A stretch of 25,682 bases of DNA from Chara braunii (taxonomy: Eukaryota; Streptophyta; Charophyceae; Charales; Characeae), in the NCBI GenBank assembly GCA_003427395.1, contig BFEA01000207.1:2227598-2253279 (forward strand). The letters run 5' to 3'. The notes under the pieces are model-generated. The model was not told the DNA's origin and ran no database searches. It saw only the letters and a list, made by a program, of their open reading frames with translations. The position numbers and the translations under genes are program-made. Shown here piece after piece: positions 1-10,246 of the stretch; position 1 is the first letter of the stretch; each line of letters starts with the position of its first letter.

Positions 1-2299
1 TGAATCAGGGCAAGGCATTAAGTTGGTAGACAAATAAGTAAACACATAAAAATTAATTAAAAGCAAATAGGGAGTACCTTGCTCTGTCTCGGATTGAAGG
101 GGTGTCATTCGAGAGTCACATTACCCGTCTATGTCTGGGTTGAGCGCAACAAGGGACGGATATTACTGAACTCATATCTCAAGATGAGTAACATCGACCT
201 CATTGCTGCACTTGGGTTGAAACCAAAGACTGTCAAACGTTTGCAATTAACGTTAGAACCGCATGAGCTCTTCGTAGAAACTTAATATTGGCAGAAGGGA
301 ATCAAAACCCCGTACCCCAGCACCTTACTTGCTTCATGTGATAAGACAAATCGCACTTTCTACGCCTATGAGTTCATTAAACAGAAACACGACTTATGAG
401 GTTCACTTGTCCGATCAAGTTCCAATCACTCAAGAGATCAGTCCCCATCAATTAGAAATTTTGTGAGCAGGTATGCAATCTTCTTAAGGGTACGTCGTCT
501 CTTTCCCATCAACCACTCACTCGTTCATAGCAATAGGTGTCAAAAATCATGCCCCTTTTGTAAGCGTAGGCTGTCTTTTCACGATAGCCCTGATCAACAG
601 ATATTTCTCAATAGGCAGAGTACATCATGCGTTACTCTCGACCGTTCTCTCCCCAAACTGCTATTGAGCCTATTAGCTCTCCATCAACCAAGAAAAACAC
701 AACTCTTCGTTTCTTCACAAGCATTAGTTCATTGCTTTTACGATTTATCTTATGTCTTTCAAGCTCACTATTTTGTGCACCTGCAGGATGAGTATGGCAC
801 TAGTACTCACACGGCCTACTGACTCAGGGTTTAACAAGCAAGACTCGCCCGAGGACATAAGGGGCGAGAGAGAACTTAACAATCAAACTGATCTTACCAG
901 CCAAACTCCTTTCGCTGAATGTGAGCAGGGGACCCGGAATAGGAAGATCTCTGAGCTCCCCAAACGAGGGGGGGGTGTTACATAGAATCAACGTCTCTCG
1001 CGAGTAGCCCTCTCGTCCATATGATCATCATCCTCCAAGGTCACAGTCACAAGACAAAGCTTTGCTCGCAGTTCAAGTAGAGGTCTGAGGACTTCAACAA
1101 AAAACAACAAAGGAATCACGTGATATGCCACGCGTGCCCGAAGGCTAACACATTACCAAGTTGATCCTACTCGGACTGCAAAAAAAGGGAAGCGCGTAGT
1201 CACGCCAGTCCTTCACCTCTTCCGGCTCTTAATCACTGCGAATTTTAGTTTACCCAGGACCAATAGGCGGCAGTAATAGTAGCGTAAAAAACGTCTATCA
1301 GCGTTCTCTCCTCTCCTCCCCGAACATGACCAAAAGTGCCTCGTGACTGGGCTTACACTAGCAGGTTAAGTCACTGAACCAGAGGCAGTCCCTTGACGAG
1401 TGCACGTCACTTGCCTGTAATCAGTCCAACACGAATGCGTCAACGACTAGAGTCATTCGCTTCACCAGCTCCTGTGATGACGTCAACAGTTGAAGTTGCG
1501 CACATCAAGGGTCTCCCACACGCGCACGTCGGCTATGCCTAATTGTACTCCCCGTTTCGTGACGATCGATGCAATCGGATCCCCAGTGAGCGTACGGTTA
1601 TCCCTATCGGGCCGATAACGTCTTCTTTTACACCCTCCAGCTGTAGCCCTATCGGCAACCCCTGGAGTTCATTCAACTTGACTTACTCCGTGCGTGTCCC
1701 TTTCTTGAGCATGCATGCAACTCTCGAGTTTGCATCGACCCCCTCCTCTCCGGCCACACAGGCCGCCACGACTGCAGCGCCAATCAAGTCTTGTGCTTAT
1801 ATCTTCGCACACGACTTCCTCTTCCCTTTTGCAGGTGACCCCCTTTTACCACTTACGCCCGCTTATAATCGTCTCTCTTCACAGGATAGGTCACTCGAGA
1901 GTACGGACCTCGCTGCCCTAGCCCTCTCTTTCCCTCTCGGTCATGCACTCCTCTATAACCGCCTCTCGCATGCCATCCTCTACCAATCTCGAGTTCTCGA
2001 TGGCCCAGTCCTCTCCTTACTCGCGCCCTCAACGCACGATGCCTCACTAGTTGTTCGGCCAGAGCACACGCATTAACCCCTTCCCTCCTGCTCATATGAA
2101 AGCGGCTACCACAGTGGCCGTTGTTCACTGCGCAAGGAAGTCAGGTTGACGTCAACGAATAGTCTCTTGGTCGCCACCACTTGCGTCTCTCTCTCTCTCT
2201 GCGTCTCACTCGCACATGTTGACCTCTAGGGTACTCTCTCTCCCCCCACTTGTCAATCACACACTTTTCTTTCCTTTACCTCCCGCCTTTTCTGTCCCA
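1..2299 (-). repeat. Long direct repeat copy A, probable 3' LTR of the giant element
   Basis: From base 1 to 2212 this sequence matches 18390-20598 in the same orientation with scattered substitutions and short indels, about 95% identity by eye. The match continues to about 2302 if a short inversion in the other copy is undone. Read on the minus strand, where the enclosed gag-pol lies, the unit would begin TGGGAC (2299 downward) and end ...GATTCA at base 1, i.e. TG...CA. The left edge coincides with the window edge, so the repeat may extend further. No tRNA-complementary primer site is evident just inside copy B, which weakens the exact boundary. It contains two TGACGTCA octamers and a TC microsatellite near 2187-2202. 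No ORF in it is convincing. LTR status is an inference; the direct repetition is seen. Confidence 0.65.
1478..1485. promoter_or_regulatory. TGACGTCA palindromes in the long repeats
   Basis: A perfect TGACGTCA octamer, the core bound by many bZIP factors, lies here. It recurs inside the longer palindrome GTTGACGTCAAC at 2145-2156. Copy B has it at 19821-19828, 19862-19873 and 20531-20542. Five copies within two LTR-like repeats suggest promoter/enhancer elements. Function is an inference. Confidence 0.35.
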
Positions 2300-2781
2300 C
2301 GCCCTTTGGGACCCCGCTGTCGCGAGCTGGCCTCTGGGCCGTCCTCAGCTTGTCGCGCCTGAGGATCGTTCCTTTGAACCTGCTCCGGTCTGTTCCAGGA
2401 CTGGAGATCGGTTTCCCGGTCTCCCCCCTCACTCATTTCGCTCTCTCCTCCTGAGTCCCTGTCCAAATGTGCCTGTTTCCAGTCTATCGTGTCGGTGGAA
2501 GTCTCTGCCTCATGATACGCCACTGTCACTCGCATCCTCGTGGTAACTCCGTCCCTCCTGCAGCGCCTTTCCGCGCGATCCCTCGCCTCCGTGATTGCAT
2601 GCTGCAGCTTAGAATTAGTTCTCATTTCTCCCTCCTTCACCCCCTCTACGTTGATTTTCAGTTTTATTTCATCTCCCCCGTTGTAGTCGAGCATCGCAGT
2701 GATCCAGGGCCCTTCCTCAGACATAGGCTTCCAGGGAGACTGAAGGTACCAGCGGTCTGGTCTATAGCCATGCAGAGCCAT
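2257..2781 (-). CDS. Hypothetical protein between pol and the downstream long repeat
   Basis: A 174-codon ORF with an ATG, a balanced first half and a charged, low-complexity tail. Residues 30-100 look foldable: a strand-like KLKINVEG stretch, a basic helix rich in Arg and Glu, then another strand-like RMRVTVAYHE stretch. The tail (about 105-174) is polar and ends in a Lys/Gly-rich basic patch. The last 14 or so codons fall inside the direct repeat, so the stop codon belongs to the LTR-like unit. It is on the strand of gag-pol and occupies the position of an env-like or accessory ORF. The beta-helix-beta pattern loosely resembles the ORF at 16837-17106, but I cannot show homology. Function unknown; it could be a chance ORF. 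Confidence 0.4.
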   Translation of the reverse strand: MALHGYRPDRWYLQSPWKPMSEEGPWITAMLDYNGGDEIKLKINVEGVKEGEMRTNSKLQHAITEARDRAERRCRRDGVTTRMRVTVAYHEAETSTDTIDWKQAHLDRDSGGESEMSEGGDRETDLQSWNRPEQVQRNDPQARQAEDGPEASSRQRGPKGRGTEKAGGKGKKSV

Positions 2782-3079
2782 AGCCAGACTTCACTCGACA
2801 GACCTTGCACCAGCCCAGGCCACTGCCCCAAAATAGTAAAAACTAACTGCTCAGCGCCCAAGCAAGCGCACACAGACGGTCTCTCGCACGCTCGCAAAAG
2901 TCGCCTAGCCCTCAACCCGCTAACACAGCATCGCGAGGTCGCTCAGACCCAGGTGATTGATGCCTTGCCCCCCTCTACCTCTTATATGGTCTCCGCTTAC
3001 CTCGATCCTCGTGCTCTGAACGAGGGATCCAAACAAAACTTCTCAGAATCACTCCCCTTTTTAGATTTTGTAATTGCAT
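2782..3079. other. Spacer, nothing recognised
   Basis: No ORF with coding character beyond shadows of the neighbouring minus ORF, no repeat and no RNA gene seen. It ends in an A-rich stretch starting about 3078. Confidence 0.5.
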
Positions 3080-3500
3080 AAAAATAAGGAAAAAAAAAAA
3101 AAAAAAACCATTAAAGAAAAAGGATTAAAACAAACAAGAAAAGAAAAGAAAAAAAAAAACAGTACGCCAACGGCTGTAGGTCCAGCCTTTGCGTGAAAAG
3201 ACCGCAGAACTTAGTGCTATGGTCTTATAACGGGATTCCGACCGATGCTCTTCTCTGTCTAAAATGAGTCATCAGCCCATCTCTATCAGGTACCCGTGTC
3301 CGATGGCAAGGAGGGGGCTTATGACCCTCTTCTGGGGTGATAAGCTTCCTACCAATGCGGCCGCGGGCTGCCCCTCTTTTGGGGTCCTACCACGCGGCAC
3401 CCGATCGAACCTCTCAACCATCGGCACAAAGTGAGAGGTCAGGCCAGTCTAGGCCTCAGACCACAGCCACGCTCGAAATTCGAACCGTTGGCCTTCCTGC
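3080..3500 (-). mobile_element. Possible SINE-like insertion
   Basis: Read on the minus strand, a roughly 330-base body is followed by a long T-rich tail (3080-3160). The body contains two GTTCGA-type motifs that resemble the RNA polymerase III B box: GGTTCGAAT near 3475-3490 and GGTTCGATC near 3409-3420. A GGCCTAGACTGG near 3440-3455 could serve as an A box for the second. Two short hairpins (GCTTAT.ACCC near 3317-3345 and CCCC/GGGG near 3372-3386) lie in the body. Some plant SINEs end in T runs. No target-site duplication was verified, so this is tentative. Confidence 0.25.
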
Positions 3501-4171
3501 GATGTGAAGGAAGGAAAATCTGAATAAGAGGATTGGTAACAATTGTAATAAAAATAATAATAAAAAAATTAATCAATAACAGAATAAGGAAGGAAAGAAA
3601 ATCATAACACCTCTGCGGTCCGAGATCACTTGATCGTCCCAAACTAAAGCGAGGGTCTAGATCCGTGCGCGGTGTCGCTTAGCCTTCTTTTCATTTTTAC
3701 AATTTTACTTCCTGTCGTTATTTTCGCTCAGCCTTTTCCCTTCCCTGACAGCGACCTGTTTCATGCACCTAACCCATAACCTGGCAGAGGGGCACTCGGC
3801 GCGCAGTAGAAAAGACTGCGTCGGTCCCTCTACCTTCGCGTCCCTGGGTGAACCCGGCGGCTACCACGACCACAGGCCGGTAGTGCTCTGCTGTACAGCA
3901 GGGCGCCGAGCCTGCGTGGACCAATGGAAAGTCCAGTGGCGCACCCTTTTGCCGAGGCAAACGCCAACAGGACTTATCCCCGTCGAGGTACGGCTCATAT
4001 ACCAGGCTTGTAGGGGTTCGGGACACGCCTAACAAACAGCAAAGGTCGGAACGGTACTGGTACTGAGCAGAAATCTGGCACACGAAGGAGGGCCGGGACA
4101 CCGCGCCCTCCGACATGATACCAAGCCCCCACCTAGCGTCCCCGCTGGGTCAAAATGCGCCGGTTGAAGAG

Positions 4172-4178
4172 TATAAAA
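4172..4178 (+). promoter_or_regulatory. TATA box of a plus-strand transcription unit
   Basis: TATAAAA in a G/C-rich setting, followed 25-35 bases later by a plausible start region around TCATTCATTTTCAG and, 228 bases downstream, by an ATG in good context (GCACCATGC) with a coding-like ORF. It points opposite to the surrounding retroelement genes. Confidence 0.5.
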
Positions 4179-4405
4179 CAGCGCACAACTTAGGGTCCTC
4201 ATTCATTTTCAGTACATCACAGCGATTCATCGTAGCGCTCTTGCGTCGATCATCGGACTTTTCCTCGTCGTAGTGCTTTCCTTTTCCTTTTCTTTTTCCC
4301 TTCGTCAAACACTTGGTTTCACCGTGTGATCCTCGCCTCGTTGATCTTTGTTGTACACCTTTTCTCTTTTCGTTTTCTTCTTCGAGCGGTGCTCAGCCTC
4401 GCACC

Positions 4406-4870
4406 ATGCCTGAGGCACGTAGAGGACAGGGAAGAGGAAGAGGAGGTAGTAGTGGGAAGGCGCGTGAAGAGCCGCCGGCTCGCGCGCGGCGTGAATATAG
4501 TTCGGAGGAGGAGGAAGATGAGCCACGAGGCTATGGTGCTCACTCGAGACGTTACCCCCGCCACTCACTACCAACGTGGTACGAAAGGACTCTGTCTCCA
4601 GACAAGATGGAGTATTTTCAGAAGAAACTCGAAACGCGCTACGGCACGCCCAACATTTCCTCTCCCCCTTATACTCCTAGAGCCCCCATCACTCCTACGG
4701 TGAGTAGGGCCCTAGTGACTGTCCCCTCCGTTCCTTGCACTGCTCCCTCTACCCCTCATCCCAATAACTGCATTCTTTTCAGTATCTTCTTTCTTCTTTC
4801 TCTACTTCAGGTTGAGCTCATGGCGATCTTCTATATTCTGTATAAGCGCGACTTTTTTTCAACCTTCTAA
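4406..4870 (+). CDS. Small Arg/Gly- and Glu-rich protein, antisense to the giant element
   Basis: The ATG at 4406 starts a protein with an RGQGRGRGG basic patch, an acidic SSEEEEDE run and a Trp/Tyr-containing segment (LPTWYERTLSPDKMEYF near residues 53-70), then Pro/Thr-rich sequence. Codon 98 (ACG) is followed by GTGAGT at 4700, and a pyrimidine tract ending CTACTTCAG lies at 4802-4810. A 111-base phase-0 intron is therefore plausible; because it is divisible by three the frame is open with or without splicing. Both forms end at 4868-4870. The spliced product would be 117 residues. It has its own TATA box. Giant Tat-lineage elements can carry antisense ORFs between pol and 3' LTR, so this could be one; alternatively it is the first exon of an inserted host gene or the gag start of another element. 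Confidence 0.45.
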   Translation: MPEARRGQGRGRGGSSGKAREEPPARARREYSSEEEEDEPRGYGAHSRRYPRHSLPTWYERTLSPDKMEYFQKKLETRYGTPNISSPPYTPRAPITPTVSRALVTVPSVPCTAPSTPHPNNCILFSIFFLLSLLQVELMAIFYILYKRDFFSTF

Positions 4871-4909
4871 GTCAGTTTTCTTTCCAATCTTTCAGTTCAC
4901 ACCTCACTT

Positions 4910-6610
4910 CATAGTGTCCCTGGCTTGAGAGTCTGAACACCTTGAGGCCAGGGATGCAGGTTCCTTCTGAACCAGGCCGCTTGCCGGCCACCAAATAAAT
5001 TTAAGAAGGATAATGTTTCCACTTTCTCGTTTGCTGCTGATTCTGACCTCTTGTTACCCTGGAGTCTGTTCTCAATCTGAATTTTATGGCAGGGAAAAAT
5101 TACCTTAACCTCCACATTGACTGTATAATCGGAAACACAGTCAGTTTGATACCAAAGCTTGGGACACTTCTTCAGTCTGCCATGCTGGGATTAGGGCATA
5201 CCAAACCCTTTTTCTGTTCTCCGGCTTGAATGAGATATCTTCTCAACTTCTCAAGTGATTCAGGGAATACTAAACCCTGTTTTCTTTCTCTGGTCTGAAT
5301 GAGGCGTCTCCTCAACTTCTCAGATAAACCCCTTTTCTTTTCTCTGGTTTGGAAACTTCAAATAAGTCTTTATATACCTGCAAAACTGCAAGTTTCACAA
5401 AACAAACAGACTATGCCTCAGCAAGCAGGCTCCCCGACAATTAACAGCCAAAGTAAACAAAATAAAACCCAGAATAAAATAATAAAATAATAAAATAATA
5501 AAATAATAAAATAATAGACACAACAAAACAATTCTTCACACCCAAGAGTTTATTGATTGCCTTGGTTTTGGCCCACCACTGGCCAGGAATGACAGACGTC
5601 CCGTCAGTCTGGCATATCTTATTCGGTCCGCCTCAGGCCAGGACTAGTCAAACCATTTGTCTTGACAGCCCTTTTGACCTGCCTCCAGATCAGGACCAGC
5701 ATACCCACTACTCGAGTATGACAGCCCTTTGGCACTCTCGCCAGGACACCCAGACTATAGCGGGTCTGGTCACCCTATGACAGTGGACGTCCCGTCAGTC
5801 AAACTGTCCCGAACCCGGATTTGTCTCACCCACCAGTTTTTGGCCAAGGGCGCTGGCTGCCCCGCCCAGATTTTTGAACGTAGGACCCGGTCTAACTTCG
5901 ATTCAAGGCTCTGGCGAACCTTACTGGATTGCATCCTCTGACTGCAGTAGGGTTCCAGCTGACCCCTTTCGACCTCATAGGCCAGACCCCCGGAGTCTTA
6001 GCCTCAGTCGACTACGGAATTCGACACTCGCGTCGGGGACCTGTTGACCCCACCCGATTGCAACCTACTGTGGTAAGGCTCTGGCTGGCCCCGACAATCA
6101 ACGCATCTTTAGGTTAGAGAAGAAGATCCCAAGCACAAACAATCAGACAAGCATACTATAACCCACAAGCAGACTGCCAATGACCCATAACAAGACAAAC
6201 ATTTCTCAAAAGACGTCCCTCCAGTCTCAATAGGCACTGAACAGCAACATGATAACCAACACCAAACCCTTACCAGAGACCTCCCTTCAGCCTCAAGAAG
6301 GGTGTTCGATGCTGGCCCCAGAGAGGTCCCTTCCCTCAGCTGGGAATTTATTTTCCAAGAAACGTCCCGTCGGTCCCAAGGAAATGTTGAAATGCTGATC
6401 TCAGAGAGGTCCCTTCCCTCATCTGAGTGAAGACAAGCAACTTAGTTAAGAAACACGAAGTCCCTCTACTGACAACTCTCAGTCAGGTAAAGCTGGACTT
6501 CTTTATGTCTGTCCTCTTCTGAATTTCTTGGATGGACAACTTAGTCAAGAGACACGAAGTCCTTCCGCCGACAACTCTCGGTCAGACGGAACTGAACTTT
6601 TTTATGCCCA
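4910..6610. repeat. Array of diverged hairpin-forming repeat modules
   Basis: This 1.7 kb stretch has no coding character but is full of short related modules. One group shows a GTCCCGTCA-type loop (5595-5609, 5786-5800, variants near 6212 and 6278) closed by different stems, e.g. CAGAC/GTCTG. A second group is the pair at 6317-6344 and 6400-6427: CCCAG/CTGGG and CTCAG/CTGAG stems around near-identical 18-base loops. A third is a roughly 98-base direct repeat (about 6438-6510 and 6537-6608), each copy with an inner stem around CAACTC. A CCCTGGC/GCCAGGG hairpin lies at 4918-4952, and an approximate 70-base tandem pair at 5190-5325. Stems vary in concert, see findings. Confidence 0.6.
5473..5515 (+). 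repeat. AATAAAAT microsatellite
   Basis: About five tandem copies of an 8-base AATAAAAT unit, each containing AATAAA. Probably simple replication slippage, although on the plus strand it provides several poly(A)-signal hexamers downstream of the small ORF at 4406-4870. Confidence 0.8.
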
Positions 6611-6953
6611 TCGTGTTTTTCTCTTTATCATAAGAATAATACTGATTGCATCTTCTGATGCGCCACAGCCATGAGTTCCTCAGATCTTTGACACTGCGTC
6701 AATTCTCACGAAAACTGTATCTCACAGTTATCCCCCACTCTCAGGGACTTGAGACTCATGGATCGATTGTAGCTTTGCATAAAAAATATAGTCTCATTAG
6801 CTCTGTTGCTTGCTGAAACAAAAAATTAACTTACAGCAAAAGAATTGAAATGTTGAATTGACCATGCAAGAACGATCACAGTCTGCTGAAAATTCAGTCT
6901 TGCTGTCTCATTGTCTTACTGTACTTTTCTCTCAATTCTCTGGAACTGTTCTC
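6611..6953. other. Noncoding interval 3' of pol
   Basis: Lies just downstream (minus sense) of the integrase stop. No ORF, hairpin module or recognised motif was found here; base composition resembles the pol region. Confidence 0.4.
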
Positions 6954-8084
6954 TTACTTGGATGACTGACCTTTCTTCCCTCTCTTTGAGGTCACTGTAG
7001 GGATCAGATCAGGGTCTCTGAAAATGAACTTACGAAGTCTTGACCCCGATACCATGTCGTGAACCCTGGAACCATCCATCTCTGAAATCTCATAGACTTT
7101 GCCCTCTGCTTCTCCTATGATTTTGTAAGGACCAAGCTATCTGGGCTCCAACCTTTTAGTCCATTGTGTCTCAAGAGAACTGTCGAACAGAAGGACAACA
7201 TCTCCAACTTTAAATTTCTCCTTTCTTATATACCTTTTCTTGTTCCATCTATCTTGATCTGATAATCTGTTGGATGTCATCCTTTCTGCAGCATCCATCA
7301 CTGCTTGATCAACTTCTGATATTTGTCTCATTCTGATCTGGAAGAGCTCTGAAATAGAATAGTCTCTGTCACTTTCTTGACTTGACCATGTCTTGACAAT
7401 GTTCTCAATAGGCAAAGTAGCATATCAGTCATACCACAGGGTAAATAGAGCATAGTCAGTAGTCCTCTTGACTGTGATGTTGTCAGCATATACAGCAGCC
7501 CTCAATACTTTTGGCTAGTTACTGAGATTTTCTTCACACCACTTAGCCAACGAATCTTTCAAGGTCTTGTGACCTCTCTTGACTGGCACATTCGCTTGAG
7601 GATGCTAAGTTATCACATATCGAATTCTGACACCCCATCTGAGAGTGGTTTTTCTTACAATCTCATTTTTGAACTCTGATCCCCTGTTTGAGACAAACTC
7701 TCTCATGAAAGGATACCTGAGATAGACTTCTTCTATCCAGTCAGCCACTTGCTCAGCGGTCTTCTTTTTCAGAGTTTTTGCCTCAACATATCCAGAGAAA
7801 TTATCTCTCATGTTCAATATATATCTCATTCCACCCTCGCCTAATGACATAGTGATGAGATATAAATGAACTTTGTTGTCCGGCTCGACCAAAGTAGTAG
7901 GAAATAAAGGTTCAATTATTCTTGTAGTAGACCTCTTCTGACATAATACACATGATTTACGGAATCTGAAAATCATATCTCTCATGCCAGGCCAGAAGTA
8001 GAGTTTAACAGTCTTAGAGTAGGTTGCCTCAGCAGCCCTGTGGCCACCTGCAACCCCCTCATGTAGAACAACAATTATCTCCAA
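6954..8084 (-). pseudogene. Ty3/gypsy integrase, degraded
   Basis: Integrase part of the giant element's pol. Order: an N-terminal zinc-binding region with HEGVAGGH and CVLC (8060-7945), a catalytic core, and a C-terminal module with basic VGDVVLLFD followed by LGPYKI, the GPY motif. In-frame stops are at 7605-7607 (before HPQAN), 7515-7517 (SN*PKV), 7425-7427 (YD*YATL) and 7137-7139 (EPR*LGPY); reading through them keeps one frame to a TAA at 6954. The catalytic triad looks lost: the first Asp position reads LYLIT, the second reads SNRGSEF where Asp is usual, and the Glu position reads VKRGH where ERGH is usual. This copy cannot encode active integrase. It is out of frame with RNase H by one base near 8090. 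Confidence 0.85.
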
Positions 8085-9031
8085 CTGTCCCTCTTTACCA
8101 CACAGACTACTCCTAGCGGAGGTAGTCCTCCCTTACCATCCACAAAGAGATGTCCTCTTTTTAATCTGAATTTCTTCCTTGAATTTTTACAATAGTATTC
8201 CGTTAGCTGTTCTTTTTCCATCTTCTTACCAATTTCTTGATAATTTTCGTCATATTCTTCAGAAATGAAAAATATCACTTCCTCCTTCTTTTCACCTTCT
8301 TCTTCTTCTTTTGAACCAGAGTTTTCCCCCATCTCATGAGCAGCCACAGCTGCCTCGTCGACTTTAGCATACCAATCATTTGGCTCATCTTCTTCTTATT
8401 TCCCAAGAATCGACTCATAAACATAGGCATTAGGGATCTTTCTCCAACTGTCTCTCTCTTCAGGCCACAGACTTCACTTATAGGAGCGTGGTACTTCATA
8501 ATCTTCATCATCTTTTTCATTCAGAAAATTATCAACATAAGTTGATTCTTCAACCGTTCCGTTTACATCTTTTTCTTCTTTTTTTCTCCACTCAATCCGG
8601 CTTAGACCATCTGCCCTGTTCTTCTTAGTAGGAATCTTTTCCAGCTTAAAATCATAAGTCCAGATGAAGGCAATCTATCTGCTGACTGTTGGATCTACTT
8701 ATTGATGCTTCTTAATGACACCAATCACAGTAGATGCATCAGTCCTCAAGATGAATCTCCTCCCTAGCACACAGTGTCTGAAGCACCTGAGACTATGGAT
8801 GATTGTCAGCAACTCTTTTCTAAATTGGGTATAACCTCTTTCTGTAGAGTTAAGAGTCATGCTCTCAAATCTCAGAGGTCTCTCTTTCCCATTTTCATCT
8901 TTCTGAACGAGCACACCACCCAGAGCAACTGGTCCTCCATCAGCCTCAATGATGAAAGGTCTTCCTTCCTCATCATCATAAAAAGACACTCCCAGCACCA
9001 CACCCCCATCTTTTAGTTTCTCCTGTAGAGT
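8075..9031 (-). pseudogene. RNase H and acidic tether of the giant element, degraded
   Basis: Continues the RT frame after a TAA at the junction. RNase H motifs are visible: IEADGGP (first Asp), RKELLTI (Glu), RTDAST (Asp) and RADGLSR (last Asp) near 8610. It is interrupted by stops at 8699-8701 (HQ*VD) and 8675-8677 (SR*IAFIW), the latter probably a former Trp. After it comes an acidic, low-complexity segment (8590-8220) rich in Glu, Asp and Lys with two more stops (YK*SLWP, GK*EEDE), then a hydrophobic LPPLGVV stretch before the integrase. RNase H would remove the RNA template during reverse transcription. Confidence 0.82.
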
Positions 9032-10246
9032 TTATGCAGCGACTTGTCTTTTCTCATTCCATGATAAATTAGTCCATTGCCTTACCATCTCCCTCAGAGG
9101 CTCCGCAAGGGTAGCAAAATGAGGAATAAAAATCCTCCAGAATCCACAGATGCCCAAAAAGTTTTTGACATTTGTCACTCTCTTGAGTGACAAAGGCCAG
9201 TTTAAGATTTTGTCTATCTTTTTGGTGTCAGGGTTCCTACCCTTGGAGAAACATCTGAAGCCCAAGATGATTACTTCTGGCTGAAAGAGAAGAGACTTTG
9301 GTCCAATGGCAGTTAAGTTATATTTTTGAAGTCTCTCTAGGACCATCTTTACTCCTTCAGCATGTTCCTAGACAAACTTTCTGACTCCGCCTGCGACCAA
9401 AGTCTCATCCCTTACCAGGGGTCCTTTTAAAGGATTGTCATCAATATAGGGGCTGGTTATTTTAAAAGAAATATCTTGCATGACTTAGATCATATCCCTT
9501 TGAACCATTGCCACACCATTAGTCCAACCCTGAGGTACCACACACATCTGAATGAGCCCTCTTAGCATGTGCATGGCAGTCATTGGTCGGCTAGTGGGAT
9601 CAATGGGAAACTGGTTATAGCCAGAATACAAATCAACTAAGGAATAGATGCATCGACCAGCAAAGGATTCAGAGAGGAGATCTGCATTAGGAAGACTACC
9701 TGCATCACGTACCGTCACGGAGTTGAGCTTCTGAAGATTCTGTATCCATCTCAATCCACCCCCTGGTTTCCAAAAGCAAAACCAGTGGTTAGCATACGGT
9801 TCATCAGCAGGTTCAGCACCATTATATGCAAACTTCTTGTCAATATATTTTATGACCTCTGCTTCTTCTTTCAGAGCATACTTGGTCGGCCTGTCATTCC
9901 ATGGAATATGATCAACTGTCCAAATTTTGACCATCTTGATCATATCCACATCCAACCGTCCTCTCTCTTTATCATTAAAGGAGAATGCACCTGAAAACTC
10001 CTGACACATTTTGAAGATATATTCTTTCTCTTTAGGCAGGATAAACTGATCCGAGTCTATCTTCATTGTGTCAAACCTCTCTTTGGTGACTCTATTTCCT
10101 AATTTTGCAGACTCTCTCAATGCTTGAATAATTTTCCTCTCTTTTTCCAATGCTTCATCATAATCCTTTTCTATTAGGACTGCCACCGGGTTTTTCTTCA
10201 CCCCCTTGGGCTTGTATTTTCTCTTTGACCCAGTGACCATTTTCCT
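9032..10246 (-). pseudogene. Ty3/gypsy reverse transcriptase, degraded
   Basis: The ORF from 10246 to 9485 shows the RT palm and fingers: FWKPGGGLRWIQNLQKLN, then YSLVDLYSGYNQFP with the first catalytic Asp, then MCVVPQGWTNGVA. The catalytic YIDD box is at 9437-9448 (SPYIDDNPLKGP), past a stop at 9485-9487. A second stop at 9368-9370 interrupts FV*EHAEGV. The connection domain continues as ILGFRC and FLGICGFWRIFIPHFA to 9032. All these pieces share one frame, which is -1 relative to the protease frame upstream, joined at a slippery heptamer. Only nonsense changes keep it from being intact. Confidence 0.88.

Noticed and set aside
79-285. 68-codon plus ORF repeated at 18466-18672
   Set aside because: Lies in the long direct repeats, begins at a non-ATG codon and has no coding signature; its presence in both copies follows from the duplication.
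463-822. 119-codon plus ORF in copy A
   Set aside because: The counterpart in copy B is frameshifted near 18960, and composition is unlike a protein. Treated as chance.
1543-2128. Plus and minus ORFs in the long repeat
   Set aside because: Both strands are open because of Ser/Leu- and Arg-rich low-complexity sequence; reading frames differ between copies A and B.
3763-4116. Overlapping 89- and 115-codon ORFs on opposite strands
   Set aside because: No recognisable domain, no good start context, and mutual shadows. It is upstream promoter-like sequence for the 4406 ORF.
5473-5515. Possible CRISPR-like or origin-type iterons
   Set aside because: The unit is only 8 bases of A/T with no spacers: a simple microsatellite in a eukaryotic context.
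5299-6117. Several 60-75 codon plus ORFs
   Set aside because: They run through the hairpin repeats and microsatellite; composition is repetitive and starts are not supported.
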